64,000 nt of DNA, from NCBI GenBank assembly GCA_004793585.1, contig SRZB01000001.1, positions 186,001-250,000 on the forward strand, given 5' to 3'. This stretch comes from Hominisplanchenecus murintestinalis (lineage in GTDB: Bacteria; Bacillota; Clostridia; Lachnospirales; Lachnospiraceae). This document shows positions 37,617-46,326 of the stretch, piece by piece. The translations under genes were made by a program, and so were the position numbers. Numbering within the stretch: the stretch's first letter is position 1; each line of letters begins with the position of its first letter. The notes beneath the pieces were generated by a model, which was not told where the DNA came from, ran no database searches, and was given only the letters and a program-made list of their open reading frames with translations.

Positions 37617-37705
37617 TATACAAATCCTCCATTTCCAAAACTGATTTCTCTATAAAAACACTATTTAATAAGGATGAAAGCCACCCTTTGCCGCTTTAGT
37701 ATAAT

Positions 37706-37734
37706 ATAATAATGCATTTTCAGACAGATTTCAA
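37706..37734 (-). promoter_or_regulatory. Promoter of the leuB-ilvD-ilvB-serC-serA operon
   Basis: The minus strand has TTGAAA (37729-37734), a 17-base spacer and TATTAT (37706-37711), about 90 bases before leuB. No T-box or other leader element is seen, unlike leuA. Confidence 0.6.
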
Positions 37735-37753
37735 CCGTAAAGAATGGAATAAA

Positions 37754-37794
37754 AGCAAAAAAAGGCCGCTGCACCGCAGCGGCCTTTTTTTGCT
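37754..37794 (-). terminator. Terminator after yajC
   Basis: Perfect 19-bp arms 37754-37772 and 37776-37794 with a 3-base loop; the GC-rich core is flanked by A7 and T7 runs, so it could work in both directions. It separates yajC from the leuB promoter. Confidence 0.9.
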
Positions 37795-37795
37795 T

Positions 37796-38104
37796 TTACT
37801 CCATGCCCTGTTTTTCCACTTCCGCAATCGCCGATTTCCGCATAGGAATGCGGCAGTTTTTGTTGCTTCCGAATTCAACAATCACATCTTCTTCGGTGAT
37901 GTCAATCAGTACGCCGTAAAATCCGCTGTTCGTCACTACGCTATCGCCGATTTCCATTTCTGACAACATAGCTGCAACCCTTTTCTGCTCTTTTTTCTGC
38001 GGCCTGATCGCCATAAAATACATGATACCCACAATGATAATCACATAGAAAATGAGTACCCCGATTCCCATTCCTGCACCGGCCGCCTGCGTTAATAAAT
38101 TCAT
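37796..38104 (-). CDS. yajC: Preprotein translocase subunit YajC
   Basis: 102 residues with one N-terminal membrane segment (IGVLIFYVIIIVGIMYFMA) followed by RPQKKEQKRVAAML and EIGDSVVTNSGFYG, the YajC signature. It associates with SecDF during protein export. It appears as a single-gene unit; the common tgt/queA/secD neighbours are not here. Confidence 0.93.
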   Translation of the reverse strand: MNLLTQAAGAGMGIGVLIFYVIIIVGIMYFMAIRPQKKEQKRVAAMLSEMEIGDSVVTNSGFYGVLIDITEEDVIVEFGSNKNCRIPMRKSAIAEVEKQGME

Positions 38105-38279
38105 TTTGTTTCCTCCTACGTCCTATACTGCTTTTTAAAATTTTTCCAATCTTATCTATCATACACAATTTGTCCCAGTACTTCAAGTGTTTTTCCTCAA
38201 GAAACAAAAATTAAAAAAACGAAAAAAATGCTTGCTTTTTCATAGAAGTTGTAGTAACATAGAGAAGTCGGAAACGCAT

Positions 38280-38351
38280 GGTCCGTTGGTCAAGCGGTTA
38301 AGACGCCGCCCTCTCACGGCGGAAACAGGGGTTCGATTCCCCTACGGACTG
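38280..38351 (+). tRNA. tRNA-Glu (anticodon CUC)
   Basis: A 72-base cloverleaf. Acceptor GGTCCGT pairs with ACGGACT; the anticodon arm CCGCC-CTCTCAC-GGCGG gives anticodon CTC; the T arm is CAGGG-GTTCGAT-TCCCCTA-like. The 3' CCA is not encoded. It reads GAG codons. It is the only plus-strand gene between the LysR gene and the 52.9-kb module. Confidence 0.95.
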
Positions 38352-38386
38352 TTTGCTTTCATACACAGGAGAGCATAAAATGGGGA

Positions 38387-38416
38387 AACAGGGAGTGTTT
38401 TTCAACATTCCCTGTT
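38387..38416 (+). terminator. Terminator after tRNA-Glu
   Basis: Arms AACAGGGA (38387-38394) and TCCCTGTT (38409-38416) followed by TTGTATTTC. Confidence 0.65.
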
Positions 38417-38449
38417 TTGTATTTCAGAAATTTTCATTGTATCATGATT

Positions 38450-38481
38450 CAGGGCAGGTCTGCTTCCGCAGTCCTGCCCTG
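38450..38481 (-). terminator. Hairpin after the malic enzyme gene
   Basis: Arms CAGGGCAGG (38450-38458) and CCTGCCCTG (38473-38481) with an inner CTGC/GCAG stem. No clear T run follows on either strand, so terminator function is uncertain. Confidence 0.5.
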
Positions 38482-38504
38482 TTACTTCTGTTGGTTTGTA
38501 TCTT

Positions 38505-39677
38505 TTATATCCTCGCCACGCCGCTCTCAACCGCTGCTTTTCTGACAGCTTCCGCTACGGCATCTTTCACCCTGCTGTCAAATGCAGCCGGAAGTATATA
38601 GTCTGCTGTCAATTCCTCGTCACTAACCAGCCCTGCAATCGCATAAGCCGCCGCCACTTTCATCTTATCATTGATATCCGAGGCCCTCACATCCAGCGCG
38701 CCCCGGAAGATTCCCGGGAAACAAAGGACATTATTTACCTGGTTCGGAAAATCCGAACGCCCCGTGGATATCACTGCCGCGCCCGCAGCTTTCGCCTCAT
38801 CCGGAAAGATTTCCGGCGTAGGATTTGCACAGGCAAAAATAATCGGATCCTTTGCCATACTCCGAACCATATCCTGTGTAAGAGTCCCCGGAGCCGATAC
38901 GCCGATAAACACATCTGCACCCTGAACCACTTCCGCCAATGTTCCCTTCTCATGCTTAAAGTTTGTAATTTTCGCCATTTCCTCTTTTATCGGATTGAGC
39001 CCTTCCCTGCCTTCATAAATCGCCCCCTTACGGTCTGTCATGATAACATTTTTCAGTCCCATGGACATCAACAGCCGGATAATTGCAATTCCTGCCGCGC
39101 CTGCTCCGGATGTGACAATTTTTACATCCTCCAGCTTCTTCCCTACCAGCTTCAGGGCATTGATAATACCCGCCAGTGTGATAACTGCCGTTCCATGCTG
39201 ATCGTCATGGAAAATCGGGATATCACAGCACGCTTTCAGTTTCTTCTCAATCTCAAAACACCGCGGTGCAGAAATATCTTCCAGGTTCACGCCCCCAAAA
39301 CTTCCAGCCAGCAGCTCTACGGTCTTTACAATTTCATCTACATCCTTGCTGCGGACACACAGCGGAATCGCGTCCACATCCCCAAACTCCTTAAAGAGTA
39401 CACATTTCCCTTCCATAACAGGCATTCCGGCCTCTGGCCCGATATCGCCCAGCCCCAGGACAGCCGTTCCATCTGTTACGACTGCAACCGTATTCCAGCG
39501 CCGTGTCAAATCAAAGCTTTTATTCACATCTTTCTGAATTTCCAGACATGGCTCAGCAACGCCAGGCGTATACGCCAGGCTCAGCGCCTCTTTTGAATCA
39601 ACAGCCGCCCTCGACTTTATTTCCAGCTTCCCCTTTAAATCATAATGCATCTTTAAAGACTCTTTTGCATAATCCAT
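38505..39677 (-). CDS. NAD(P)-dependent malic enzyme
   Basis: 390 residues, the short bacterial malic enzyme. SLAYTPGVAEPC, the DDQHGTAVITLAGIINAL metal/substrate region and the dinucleotide-binding IVTSGAGAAGIAII are visible. It decarboxylates malate to pyruvate with NAD(P)H production. GAAGGGAG precedes the ATG. Cofactor choice cannot be told with confidence. Confidence 0.93.
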   Translation of the reverse strand: MDYAKESLKMHYDLKGKLEIKSRAAVDSKEALSLAYTPGVAEPCLEIQKDVNKSFDLTRRWNTVAVVTDGTAVLGLGDIGPEAGMPVMEGKCVLFKEFGDVDAIPLCVRSKDVDEIVKTVELLAGSFGGVNLEDISAPRCFEIEKKLKACCDIPIFHDDQHGTAVITLAGIINALKLVGKKLEDVKIVTSGAGAAGIAIIRLLMSMGLKNVIMTDRKGAIYEGREGLNPIKEEMAKITNFKHEKGTLAEVVQGADVFIGVSAPGTLTQDMVRSMAKDPIIFACANPTPEIFPDEAKAAGAAVISTGRSDFPNQVNNVLCFPGIFRGALDVRASDINDKMKVAAAYAIAGLVSDEELTADYILPAAFDSRVKDAVAEAVRKAAVESGVARI

Positions 39678-39679
39678 CT

Positions 39680-39847
39680 TTATTGTCTCCCTTCTATATC
39701 GACTTTTCCTTTTTTGAACGTGTCTGTCTTAATCGTTTTTGGCGCCTTTCTTTTCAGCTGTACGCTTTTCACCGATGCCTCTTCCCCTTCTTTCCTCAGC
39801 CTATTTTTCTTTGTGCTCTTTGCATAAAAACCACTGACTTTTTTCAT
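39680..39847 (-). CDS. Possible small lysine-rich protein upstream of malic enzyme (doubtful)
   Basis: A 55-codon frame (MKKVSGFYAKSTKKNRLRKE at the start) ends 2 bases before the malic enzyme ATG. About a quarter of the residues are lysine. There is no ribosome binding site before its ATG, and the ATG sits inside TATAATG, which could instead be the -10 box for the malic enzyme. No family recognised. It may be a leader peptide or a chance frame. Confidence 0.25.
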   Translation of the reverse strand: MKKVSGFYAKSTKKNRLRKEGEEASVKSVQLKRKAPKTIKTDTFKKGKVDIEGRQ

Positions 39848-39924
39848 TATACTACATCGCGATAAGAAATTCCACCGGATAACATCAAAAAGCAATCCGC
39901 CAATTTCATTTTAAATTGAAAGAA

Positions 39925-39960
39925 AAAGTTACCATCCTAATCTCCTCAAATGGTAACTTT
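39925..39960 (-). terminator. Terminator after metY
   Basis: Perfect 11-bp arms 39925-39935 and 39950-39960 with a 14-base loop; the minus strand continues TTTTCTTTC. It ends the cysK-metY unit. Confidence 0.8.
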
Positions 39961-39979
39961 GTCCTTAAATCTCTGAAAT

Positions 39980-41290
39980 TTATTGAACCGCTTTGAATGC
40001 CTCTCCCAAATCCTGAATAATATCATCTATATTTTCTGTTCCCACCGAAAGCCTGATAGTATTCGGTTTAATACCCTGTTCAGTCAGTTCCTTATCAGTG
40101 CACTGGCTGTGGGTAGTAGTTGCCGGATGGATAACCAGAGATTTCACATCCGCCACATTCGCCAACAAAGAAAATAGCTCCAAATTATCAATAAAATCTT
40201 TCGCTTTCTGCGCATCTCCTTTGATTTCAAACGTAAAAATCGAGCCGCCGCCCCTGGGGAAATATTTTTTATACAATTCCTGCTGCACGGCATCCTCCGC
40301 CACCGACGGATGGTTCACCCTTTCTACCTGCGGATGGCCATTTAGATACTCTACCACTTTCAGCGCATTTGATACATGACGCTCCACACGGAGAGAAAGC
40401 GTTTCCAGACCCTGCAGCAGCAAAAATGCATGAAAAGGTGAAAGCGTCGCCCCTGTATCCCTCAGGAGAATCGCACGGATTTTCGTCACAAACGCAGCAG
40501 CGCCGGCCGCTTTTGTAAAGCTGATGCCGTGATAACTTGGATTAGGCTCGGTCAGGGATGGAAATTTGCCGGAAGCTTCCCAGTCAAACTTTCCACTGTC
40601 TACGATTACGCCGCCCAGCGTCGTCCCATGCCCGCCAATGAACTTCGTTGCGGAATGTACGACAATATCCGCTCCATATTCTATAGGTCTTACCAGATAC
40701 GGCGTAGCAAATGTACTGTCTACCACAAGGGGAATCTTATGCGCATGTGCAATCTCTGCCACCTTTTCAATATCGACCACATCAGAATTCGGGTTTCCCA
40801 GCGTCTCGATAAAGAGCGCTTTTGTATTCTCCTGAATCGCCGCCTCTACCGCATCATAATCAAAAATATCTACAAATGTAGTCTGAATTCCATACTGCGG
40901 CAGCGTATGTGCCAGCAAATTATAGGAACCTCCATAAATATTTTTTGCTGAAACAATATGATCCCCGTTCTGAGCCAAATTCTCAATCGTATACGTAATC
41001 GCCGCCGCCCCAGACGCCACAGCCAGAGCCGCAACGCCGCCCTCCAGCGCTGCAATTCTCTTCTCAAAGACGTCCTCCGTCGGATTGGTCAGTCTCCCAT
41101 AAATATTGCCGGCATCTGACAGCCCAAACCTTGCCGCAGCATGATCACTATTTCGGAACACATAAGAAGACGTCTGGTAAATCGGCACTGCTCTCGCGTC
41201 TGTAGCAGAATCCGGCTGCTCCTGTCCTACATGAAGCTGCAAAGTTTCAAACTTAAATTTCCTGTTTTCCCTTGTTATTTTTTTACTCAT
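39980..41290 (-). CDS. metY: O-acetylhomoserine sulfhydrylase
   Basis: 436 residues of the Cys/Met-metabolism PLP family. The PLP lysine lies in HSATKFIGGHGTTLGG, with TLQLHVGQEQPDSATDARAVPIYQ at the start split by the substrate loop. The length, and inserts relative to cystathionine gamma-synthase, point to the O-acetylhomoserine/O-acetylserine group. It makes homocysteine from sulfide. It lies 45 bases after cysK, so both sulfide-using enzymes share a promoter. Confidence 0.9.
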   Translation of the reverse strand: MSKKITRENRKFKFETLQLHVGQEQPDSATDARAVPIYQTSSYVFRNSDHAAARFGLSDAGNIYGRLTNPTEDVFEKRIAALEGGVAALAVASGAAAITYTIENLAQNGDHIVSAKNIYGGSYNLLAHTLPQYGIQTTFVDIFDYDAVEAAIQENTKALFIETLGNPNSDVVDIEKVAEIAHAHKIPLVVDSTFATPYLVRPIEYGADIVVHSATKFIGGHGTTLGGVIVDSGKFDWEASGKFPSLTEPNPSYHGISFTKAAGAAAFVTKIRAILLRDTGATLSPFHAFLLLQGLETLSLRVERHVSNALKVVEYLNGHPQVERVNHPSVAEDAVQQELYKKYFPRGGGSIFTFEIKGDAQKAKDFIDNLELFSLLANVADVKSLVIHPATTTHSQCTDKELTEQGIKPNTIRLSVGTENIDDIIQDLGEAFKAVQ

Positions 41291-41335
41291 AATATGTCCT
41301 CCTCATTCTGTATAAATCTTCCATTCCATCACTGC

Positions 41336-42268
41336 TTACTCCGTAAATAAAGGCGTAGAATAATATCGGTCGCCCGTATCCGGCAACAGCGCTACTATGG
41401 TCTTTCCTTTATTTTCCGGGCGTTTTGCCAGCTGAATCGCGGCGGATAGCGCAGCTCCTGATGAAATTCCCACCAGAATCCCTTCTTTCTTCGCTATCAG
41501 TTTCCCAACAGCAAACGCATCCTCATTCTCAACCGCAAGAATTTCATCATAGATAGAAGTATTCAAAACTTCCGGTACAAATCCGGCTCCAATTCCCTGA
41601 ATCTTGTGCGCGCCGCCTTTTCCTTCCGAAAGCACCGGAGATGCTGCCGGCTCTACTGCCACCACTTTTATTTTTTCATTTTTAGTTTTTAGATATTCTC
41701 CCACACCTGTAAGCGTTCCTCCCGTACCTACTCCGGCCACGAAAATATCCACTTGTCCATCCGTATCCTTCCAGATTTCCGGTCCTGTAGTCTGCCTGTG
41801 CGTTTCCGGATTTGCCGGATTCACGAACTGTCCCGGAAGAAAGCTTCCGGGAATCTCTTTCGCCAGCTCCTCTGCCTTGGCAATCGCTCCTTTCATCCCT
41901 TGCGCCCCTTCTGTAAGCACCAGCTCCGCACCATATGCTTTCAAAATATTCCGTCTTTCCACGCTCATTGTTTCTGGCATAGTAAGAATTATCCGATACC
42001 CCTTAACCGCCGCAATCGAAGCCAGGCCAATTCCTGTATTTCCTGATGTCGGCTCAATAATGACAGAGCCTTCCTTCAAAATCCCTTTCTCTTCGGCATC
42101 CTCAATCATACTCTTAGCTACCCTGTCTTTTACACTTCCAGCCGGATTAAAATATTCTAATTTTGCCAGGACCCTGGCCTCCAATCCCAATTCCTTCTCA
42201 ATATTAATCACTTCCACCATAGGCGTGTTCCCTATCAACTCCAAAGCGCCCCGATAAATAGTTCCCAT
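41336..42268 (-). CDS. cysK: Cysteine synthase
   Basis: 310 residues. The PLP lysine is in [29 protein letters not shown] and [15 protein letters not shown] bind substrate and phosphate. It forms cysteine from O-acetylserine and sulfide. A near-perfect promoter with repeated ATTCCT motifs lies upstream. Confidence 0.95.
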   Translation of the reverse strand: MGTIYRGALELIGNTPMVEVINIEKELGLEARVLAKLEYFNPAGSVKDRVAKSMIEDAEEKGILKEGSVIIEPTSGNTGIGLASIAAVKGYRIILTMPETMSVERRNILKAYGAELVLTEGAQGMKGAIAKAEELAKEIPGSFLPGQFVNPANPETHRQTTGPEIWKDTDGQVDIFVAGVGTGGTLTGVGEYLKTKNEKIKVVAVEPAASPVLSEGKGGAHKIQGIGAGFVPEVLNTSIYDEILAVENEDAFAVGKLIAKKEGILVGISSGAALSAAIQLAKRPENKGKTIVALLPDTGDRYYSTPLFTE

Positions 42269-42284
42269 AATTCCTCCTTCTTTA

Positions 42285-42352
42285 ATTCCTACTTATTTGA
42301 TATGAATTATTTGATTTATCTGCATTATATTCCTGTTATTCCTACTTGTCAA
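42285..42352 (-). promoter_or_regulatory. cysK promoter with candidate sulfur-regulator operator
   Basis: The minus strand carries consensus TTGACA (42347-42352), a 17-base spacer and TATAAT (42324-42329). GTAGGAAT occurs in the spacer (42338-42345) and again near the start codon (42285-42292), and AGGAAT a third time overlapping the -10 (42329-42334). Direct repeats over a strong promoter fit repression by a CymR-like Rrf2 regulator; the match is by position and general form only. Confidence 0.6.
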
Positions 42353-42376
42353 GTATAAATTCAAACAACAAAAAAG

Positions 42377-42409
42377 CAGAGAACAGGAGCACATTATTCC
42401 TGTTCTCTG
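42377..42409 (-). terminator. Terminator after the cell-wall hydrolase gene
   Basis: Perfect 12-bp arms 42377-42388 and 42398-42409. A and T runs flank both sides, so it could act in both directions. It separates the hydrolase from the cysK promoter. Confidence 0.85.
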
Positions 42410-42416
42410 TTTTTTA

Positions 42417-43244
42417 CTAATTGTCGGAAAATCTGTAATATTCATGGCCTCCATATTCAAATAGACGCTGCAGTGTTCCGTCAAACCACTGCGTATTATG
42501 TGATTCCGCACTGGAACGTGCCATAAAGAATAGCGCTCCTTCCGAATAATCCTCGCCAGCCAAAGCTCTGTCTACTGCCTGATATGTGTCATCTGTAATT
42601 TCCACAGTATAAATTCTGCCGTCCAGTGTAGGGGAAAACTGCGCCGTTCCGCCTCTTTTATCCCAGATTACTTCATAAATCGTATCCGGAAAACGGCTGT
42701 CTGCCAAACGGTTCAGCACCACATTCGCAATTAAAATTTTACTTTTAATATCTCCTCCTGTGGCTTCTGCCTCTACAATCCGCAGCAGAGAATAATAATC
42801 ATCTGATGCCATATGGTTTTTGCGTACTGCCTGCTGTGCATAATAGCCAATGCCTCCAGCCCGGCTCGTCCCTTTCCCAAGAGCAATTCTGTTCAATGCG
42901 CCCCTGCGTATCTGGGAAGGGCCTACCAAAACTTCTTCATTTTCTGTTGTAATATTTACAGAAGAAACTGCTTTTGAATACTTTTCGATACTCTCTATCG
43001 AATTTGCAATCCCCATAACGCCTGTCTGCAGCCCTCCGGCCGCTACAGTTTCTTTCTCCCCGCCGCGCATATCCGAGGCATAAACCGCGTACACTTTGCC
43101 CTTACTGTCTCCGGAAAACCCCGAAAACAGCATCGACACTACCGCTACTACCGTCACACATGAGATTATCGTTGTAAAACTGCGTTTTTCCAGTGCTTTC
43201 ATCCGACACAAGCTCTCTTTTAAAATCACCTGCATCAACCGCAT
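42417..43244 (-). CDS. SleB-like cell wall hydrolase (Hydrolase_2)
   Basis: 275 residues. A membrane or signal segment at about 22-40 (FTTIISCVTVVAVVSMLF) is followed by a linker and a C-terminal Hydrolase_2 domain: LLRIVEAEATGGDIKSKI with the catalytic glutamate, VVLNRLADSRFPDTIYEVI and AQFSPTLDGRIY. Related proteins include the spore cortex enzymes SleB and CwlJ, but vegetative homologues are common. The start at 43244 follows GGAGAG by 6 bases; upstream in-frame ATGs lack a binding site. Confidence 0.88.
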   Translation of the reverse strand: MRLMQVILKESLCRMKALEKRSFTTIISCVTVVAVVSMLFSGFSGDSKGKVYAVYASDMRGGEKETVAAGGLQTGVMGIANSIESIEKYSKAVSSVNITTENEEVLVGPSQIRRGALNRIALGKGTSRAGGIGYYAQQAVRKNHMASDDYYSLLRIVEAEATGGDIKSKILIANVVLNRLADSRFPDTIYEVIWDKRGGTAQFSPTLDGRIYTVEITDDTYQAVDRALAGEDYSEGALFFMARSSAESHNTQWFDGTLQRLFEYGGHEYYRFSDN

Positions 43245-43586
43245 ACGGTACTCTCCTTTTTTCCAAAAATTCCTTAGCTTTCCAAGTACCTGCATTATAT
43301 TGAATCTAAAAGTATGTGTCAAGGCGAATTTCACATTTTCGTAACAATTAACATGCGCATCTTAAGTCAAATTATCTATTCTGTAAATTATCCACTATTT
43401 TTCTGCTGTTTAAAAGCACAATTTTATAGAATATGCCCAAGGCTTCTATCTCGCCTTAGGCATATTTCCCAAGTGTTTTTGCGACATTTTACGACATTTC
43501 CACAATTTATCCTTCTATTTTAATTGCTTTTTTAGCATTTTCACAACCCGTAACATTTCTGCAATATTTGTATTTTTTTGTAAAAT

Positions 43587-45248
43587 CTAGTCAGCCTCTT
43601 TGTTATTAATCGCCGTCAGCAGAGCATTTATGGAAGCCCTGATAATATCCTGGTCAACGCCTGCCCCCCAGTACATCCTGCCTTCTTTATCCCGGATTCC
43701 CACATACGCAATAGCCCTTGAGCTGGAGCTCTGCTCTAATGCATGTTCCTGATAAGTAATCAAATCATACTCCAGGCGGAACTGCTTTTTCAATGCATTG
43801 CTCACTGCATTCAGACGCCCGTTTCCTGCCGCAATAGCAACTTTCTGCTCGCCTTTATAATCTACAGTCACTTCAGCAATAATTCCGTTGTGCTGTTTAA
43901 AATGTACTTCTGTAATACTATACGGCACTGTGACATCTTCAAATTTCTTTTTGAACAAATCAAAAATTTCTTCCGGCAGCAATTCTTTATGCTGGTCGTC
44001 GGACACTGCTTTTGCCGCATACCCCATAGCTTCCCGCATCTTTGCCGGAAGATTCAATCCAAAATTATGCTCCAGAATATATCCTACGCCGCCTTTCCCG
44101 GACTGGCTGTTGATTCGGATGACGTCTGCCTCATAGTGTCTGCCAACATCTGTAGGGTCAATGGGCAGGTACGGTACCGTCCATTGTTCCTCGCCATGTT
44201 CTTCCCTGTATTTCATCCCCTTCGCAATCGCATCCTGATGGGAACCTGAAAATGCCGCAAATACCAATGCTCCGCTATACGGGCTTCTCATATCAATAGA
44301 CATTCCTGTATATTTTTCATACGCCTCACAGATAGATGGCATATCAGAAAAATCCAGCTCCGGCTCAATCCCCTGAGAATACATATTCATCGCCAAAGTC
44401 ACAATATCAACATTCCCTGTTCTCTCCCCGTTGCCAAAAAGCGTGCCCTCAATCCTGTCTGCACCTGCCAAAATCCCCATTTCCGCATCTGATACGCCGC
44501 AGCCTCTGTCGTTATGAGGATGCAGGGACACAATAACATTTTCCCTATATTTTAAATTGTCGCATAAATATTCCACCTGGCTGGCATATACATGGGGCAT
44601 AGAATGCTCCACCGTACTAGGCAAATTAATAATCGCTTTTTTATCTGCCGTAGGCTTCCACACATCCAAAACCGCATTGCACACTTCCAGCGCATACTCC
44701 GGCTCTGTTCCCGTGAAACTTTCCGGACTGTACTCGAAAGAAAAATTCCCCTCTGTCTCATCTGCCAGCTTTTTCAGCAGTGCAGCTCCGTCCACCGCAA
44801 TTTTCAGGATTTCTTCTTTCGACTTATGGAATACCTGCTCCCTCTGCGCCACAGAAGTAGAATTGTACACATGGACTACTGCTTTCTTGCAGCCGTCTAA
44901 TGCATCAAATGTCTTTCTGATAATATGCTCCCTCGCCTGGGTCAGTACCTGAATCGTTACGTCATCCGGAATAAGCTTCTGTTCAATTAAAGCTCTCAGA
45001 AAATGATATTCCGTATCAGAAGCTGCCGGAAAACCCACTTCAATTTCTTTAAATCCGATTTTTACCAGCAGTTTAAAGAAATCAATCTTCTGTTCCAATG
45101 ACATCGGGACAATCAGAGCCTGGTTTCCATCACGCAAATCTACACTGCACCAAATAGGGGCTTTTTCTACACGATCCTTTTCTGCCCATTTCATAGATGG
45201 GACGGGCGGCATAAAATACTGCTTTCTGTACTTTGTAACGTTCTTCAT
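43587..45248 (-). CDS. leuA: 2-isopropylmalate synthase
   Basis: About 553 residues of the longer LeuA2/yeast-like class. The catalytic barrel shows SVDLRDGNQALIVPM and SLHPHNDRGCGVSDAEMG; the C-terminal LeuA allosteric domain includes AIAAGNGRLNAVSNALKK. It condenses acetyl-CoA with 2-ketoisovalerate, the first committed step to leucine. The second ATG (45248) has the better spacing from AAAGGAG. Expression is controlled by the T-box leader upstream. Confidence 0.95.
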   Translation of the reverse strand: MKNVTKYRKQYFMPPVPSMKWAEKDRVEKAPIWCSVDLRDGNQALIVPMSLEQKIDFFKLLVKIGFKEIEVGFPAASDTEYHFLRALIEQKLIPDDVTIQVLTQAREHIIRKTFDALDGCKKAVVHVYNSTSVAQREQVFHKSKEEILKIAVDGAALLKKLADETEGNFSFEYSPESFTGTEPEYALEVCNAVLDVWKPTADKKAIINLPSTVEHSMPHVYASQVEYLCDNLKYRENVIVSLHPHNDRGCGVSDAEMGILAGADRIEGTLFGNGERTGNVDIVTLAMNMYSQGIEPELDFSDMPSICEAYEKYTGMSIDMRSPYSGALVFAAFSGSHQDAIAKGMKYREEHGEEQWTVPYLPIDPTDVGRHYEADVIRINSQSGKGGVGYILEHNFGLNLPAKMREAMGYAAKAVSDDQHKELLPEEIFDLFKKKFEDVTVPYSITEVHFKQHNGIIAEVTVDYKGEQKVAIAAGNGRLNAVSNALKKQFRLEYDLITYQEHALEQSSSSRAIAYVGIRDKEGRMYWGAGVDQDIIRASINALLTAINNKEAD

Positions 45249-45299
45249 TTTCATTCTCCTTTTCTAATAATCATTCCATAGCAAAATCCGGCTGGGAAC

Positions 45300-45715
45300 T
45301 CCCGTGCACGGGCATGTACCGTCAGCCGCAAAACTGTTCGACAGCCTTTTAGGACAAAAGAAAAAGCCTATCATCTCTAAGACATCTTATTGCCTGATAG
45401 AGACGAAAGACTTGCTGTCTGCCTTACGCGGTACCACTCTACTTTATGAATTCCTCACTGCTGCTTCATCTTTCAAAATCTGCCGCAATGATTCGTCCAT
45501 CACTCATTGGATACGGGATAAACTCCTTATATCCTGCCCTGATAACGGTAGGAAATCCGTCTGCGTCTACTCTCCCTAAATCTTTTCAGGAATTTCGGGC
45601 AGCCGCTCCGAGGTGAGTTCCAACTCTCCTTCCACTGCCTCACATCACCCGGCAACTTTCTGAATTCAGGACAAGCTGTACTATTCCTCTTCTCTGCATT
45701 TTCTTATAATTGATT
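45300..45715 (-). ncRNA. T-box leader (leucine-type) of leuA
   Basis: The minus strand contains AGAGTGGTACCGCG (45427-45440), the T-box sequence that pairs with the CCA end of uncharged tRNA. About 180 bases upstream is a stem I region with GAACTCACC, where CTC is a plausible leucine specifier codon. After the T-box, CTATCA...TGATAG followed by GGCTTTTTCTTTT (about 45356-45399) forms the terminator. Binding of uncharged tRNA-Leu would favour the antiterminator and leuA transcription. The specifier call is by eye; T-box identity is firm. This explains most of the 555-base gap upstream of leuA. Confidence 0.88.
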
Positions 45716-45721
45716 TCTATT

Positions 45722-45750
45722 AAGATAACATCTTATGAAGCGGCTGTCAA
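45722..45750 (-). promoter_or_regulatory. leuA T-box promoter
   Basis: The minus strand has TTGACA (45745-45750), a 17-base spacer and TATCTT (45722-45727), placing the transcript start near 45715 at the beginning of the T-box leader. Confidence 0.7.
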
Positions 45751-45803
45751 GACAGAAATAAATTTTCTGACATTTTCCTGTAACTCTTATATTTACATCT
45801 TTT

Positions 45804-46274
45804 TCATGGCATACTGCTATAAATTTTTGTCCTGCTCTCTATTAGTTCTTCCCCACGGTATCTAAGTACCATAGAAAACATAGGAGAATCTTCTGCCAAA
45901 AGCCTCAAAAAGAGCTTATCGCCTTCCCAAAGATTCAAATCTATGACCTCTTTTCGAGGTATCCAATGAAGTTCTCCCTCCGCACACTCCTGCAACGTGC
46001 CGGAAAAAGCAGACGCCGTATAAAGATACATGTATTCTGTTCCCCATCCTTCAGAAGAAAATGTAATAATTCCCCGAAGCCGATACTCCTCAAGTATAAG
46101 ACCTGTTTCCTCCTTCACTTCACGGAGCAAGCATTCTTCGGGGCTCTCACCTTCCTCAAATTTTCCCCCAATTCCTATCCATTTATTTTTATTAATATCT
46201 GCTTTTTTCTTATTTCTAAGAAGCATCAGATACTTCCCGTCCTGTTCAATATAGCATAAGGTTGTATTTTTCAT
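45804..46274 (-). CDS. Nudix hydrolase (MutT-like)
   Basis: 156 residues. The Nudix box is complete: GGKFEEGESPEECLLREVKE followed by ETGL, matching GX5EX7REUXEEXGU. It begins TTLCYIEQDGKYLMLLRNKK, as in 8-oxo-dGTP diphosphatase-type proteins. It probably cleaves an oxidised or other nucleoside diphosphate derivative. Start at 46274 follows GGGGAG by 4 bases; an upstream ATG at 46316 lacks this. Confidence 0.88.
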   Translation of the reverse strand: MKNTTLCYIEQDGKYLMLLRNKKKADINKNKWIGIGGKFEEGESPEECLLREVKEETGLILEEYRLRGIITFSSEGWGTEYMYLYTASAFSGTLQECAEGELHWIPRKEVIDLNLWEGDKLFLRLLAEDSPMFSMVLRYRGEELIESRTKIYSSMP

Positions 46275-46326
46275 TGCGCTCCCCACCTGTACTCTGGAAT
46301 TTATTTTATTCAACAATGTATAACAT

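Noticed and set aside
41291..41335. S-box (SAM) riboswitch before metY
   Set aside because: The cysK-metY gap is only 45 bases and no SAM aptamer motif occurs upstream of cysK either.
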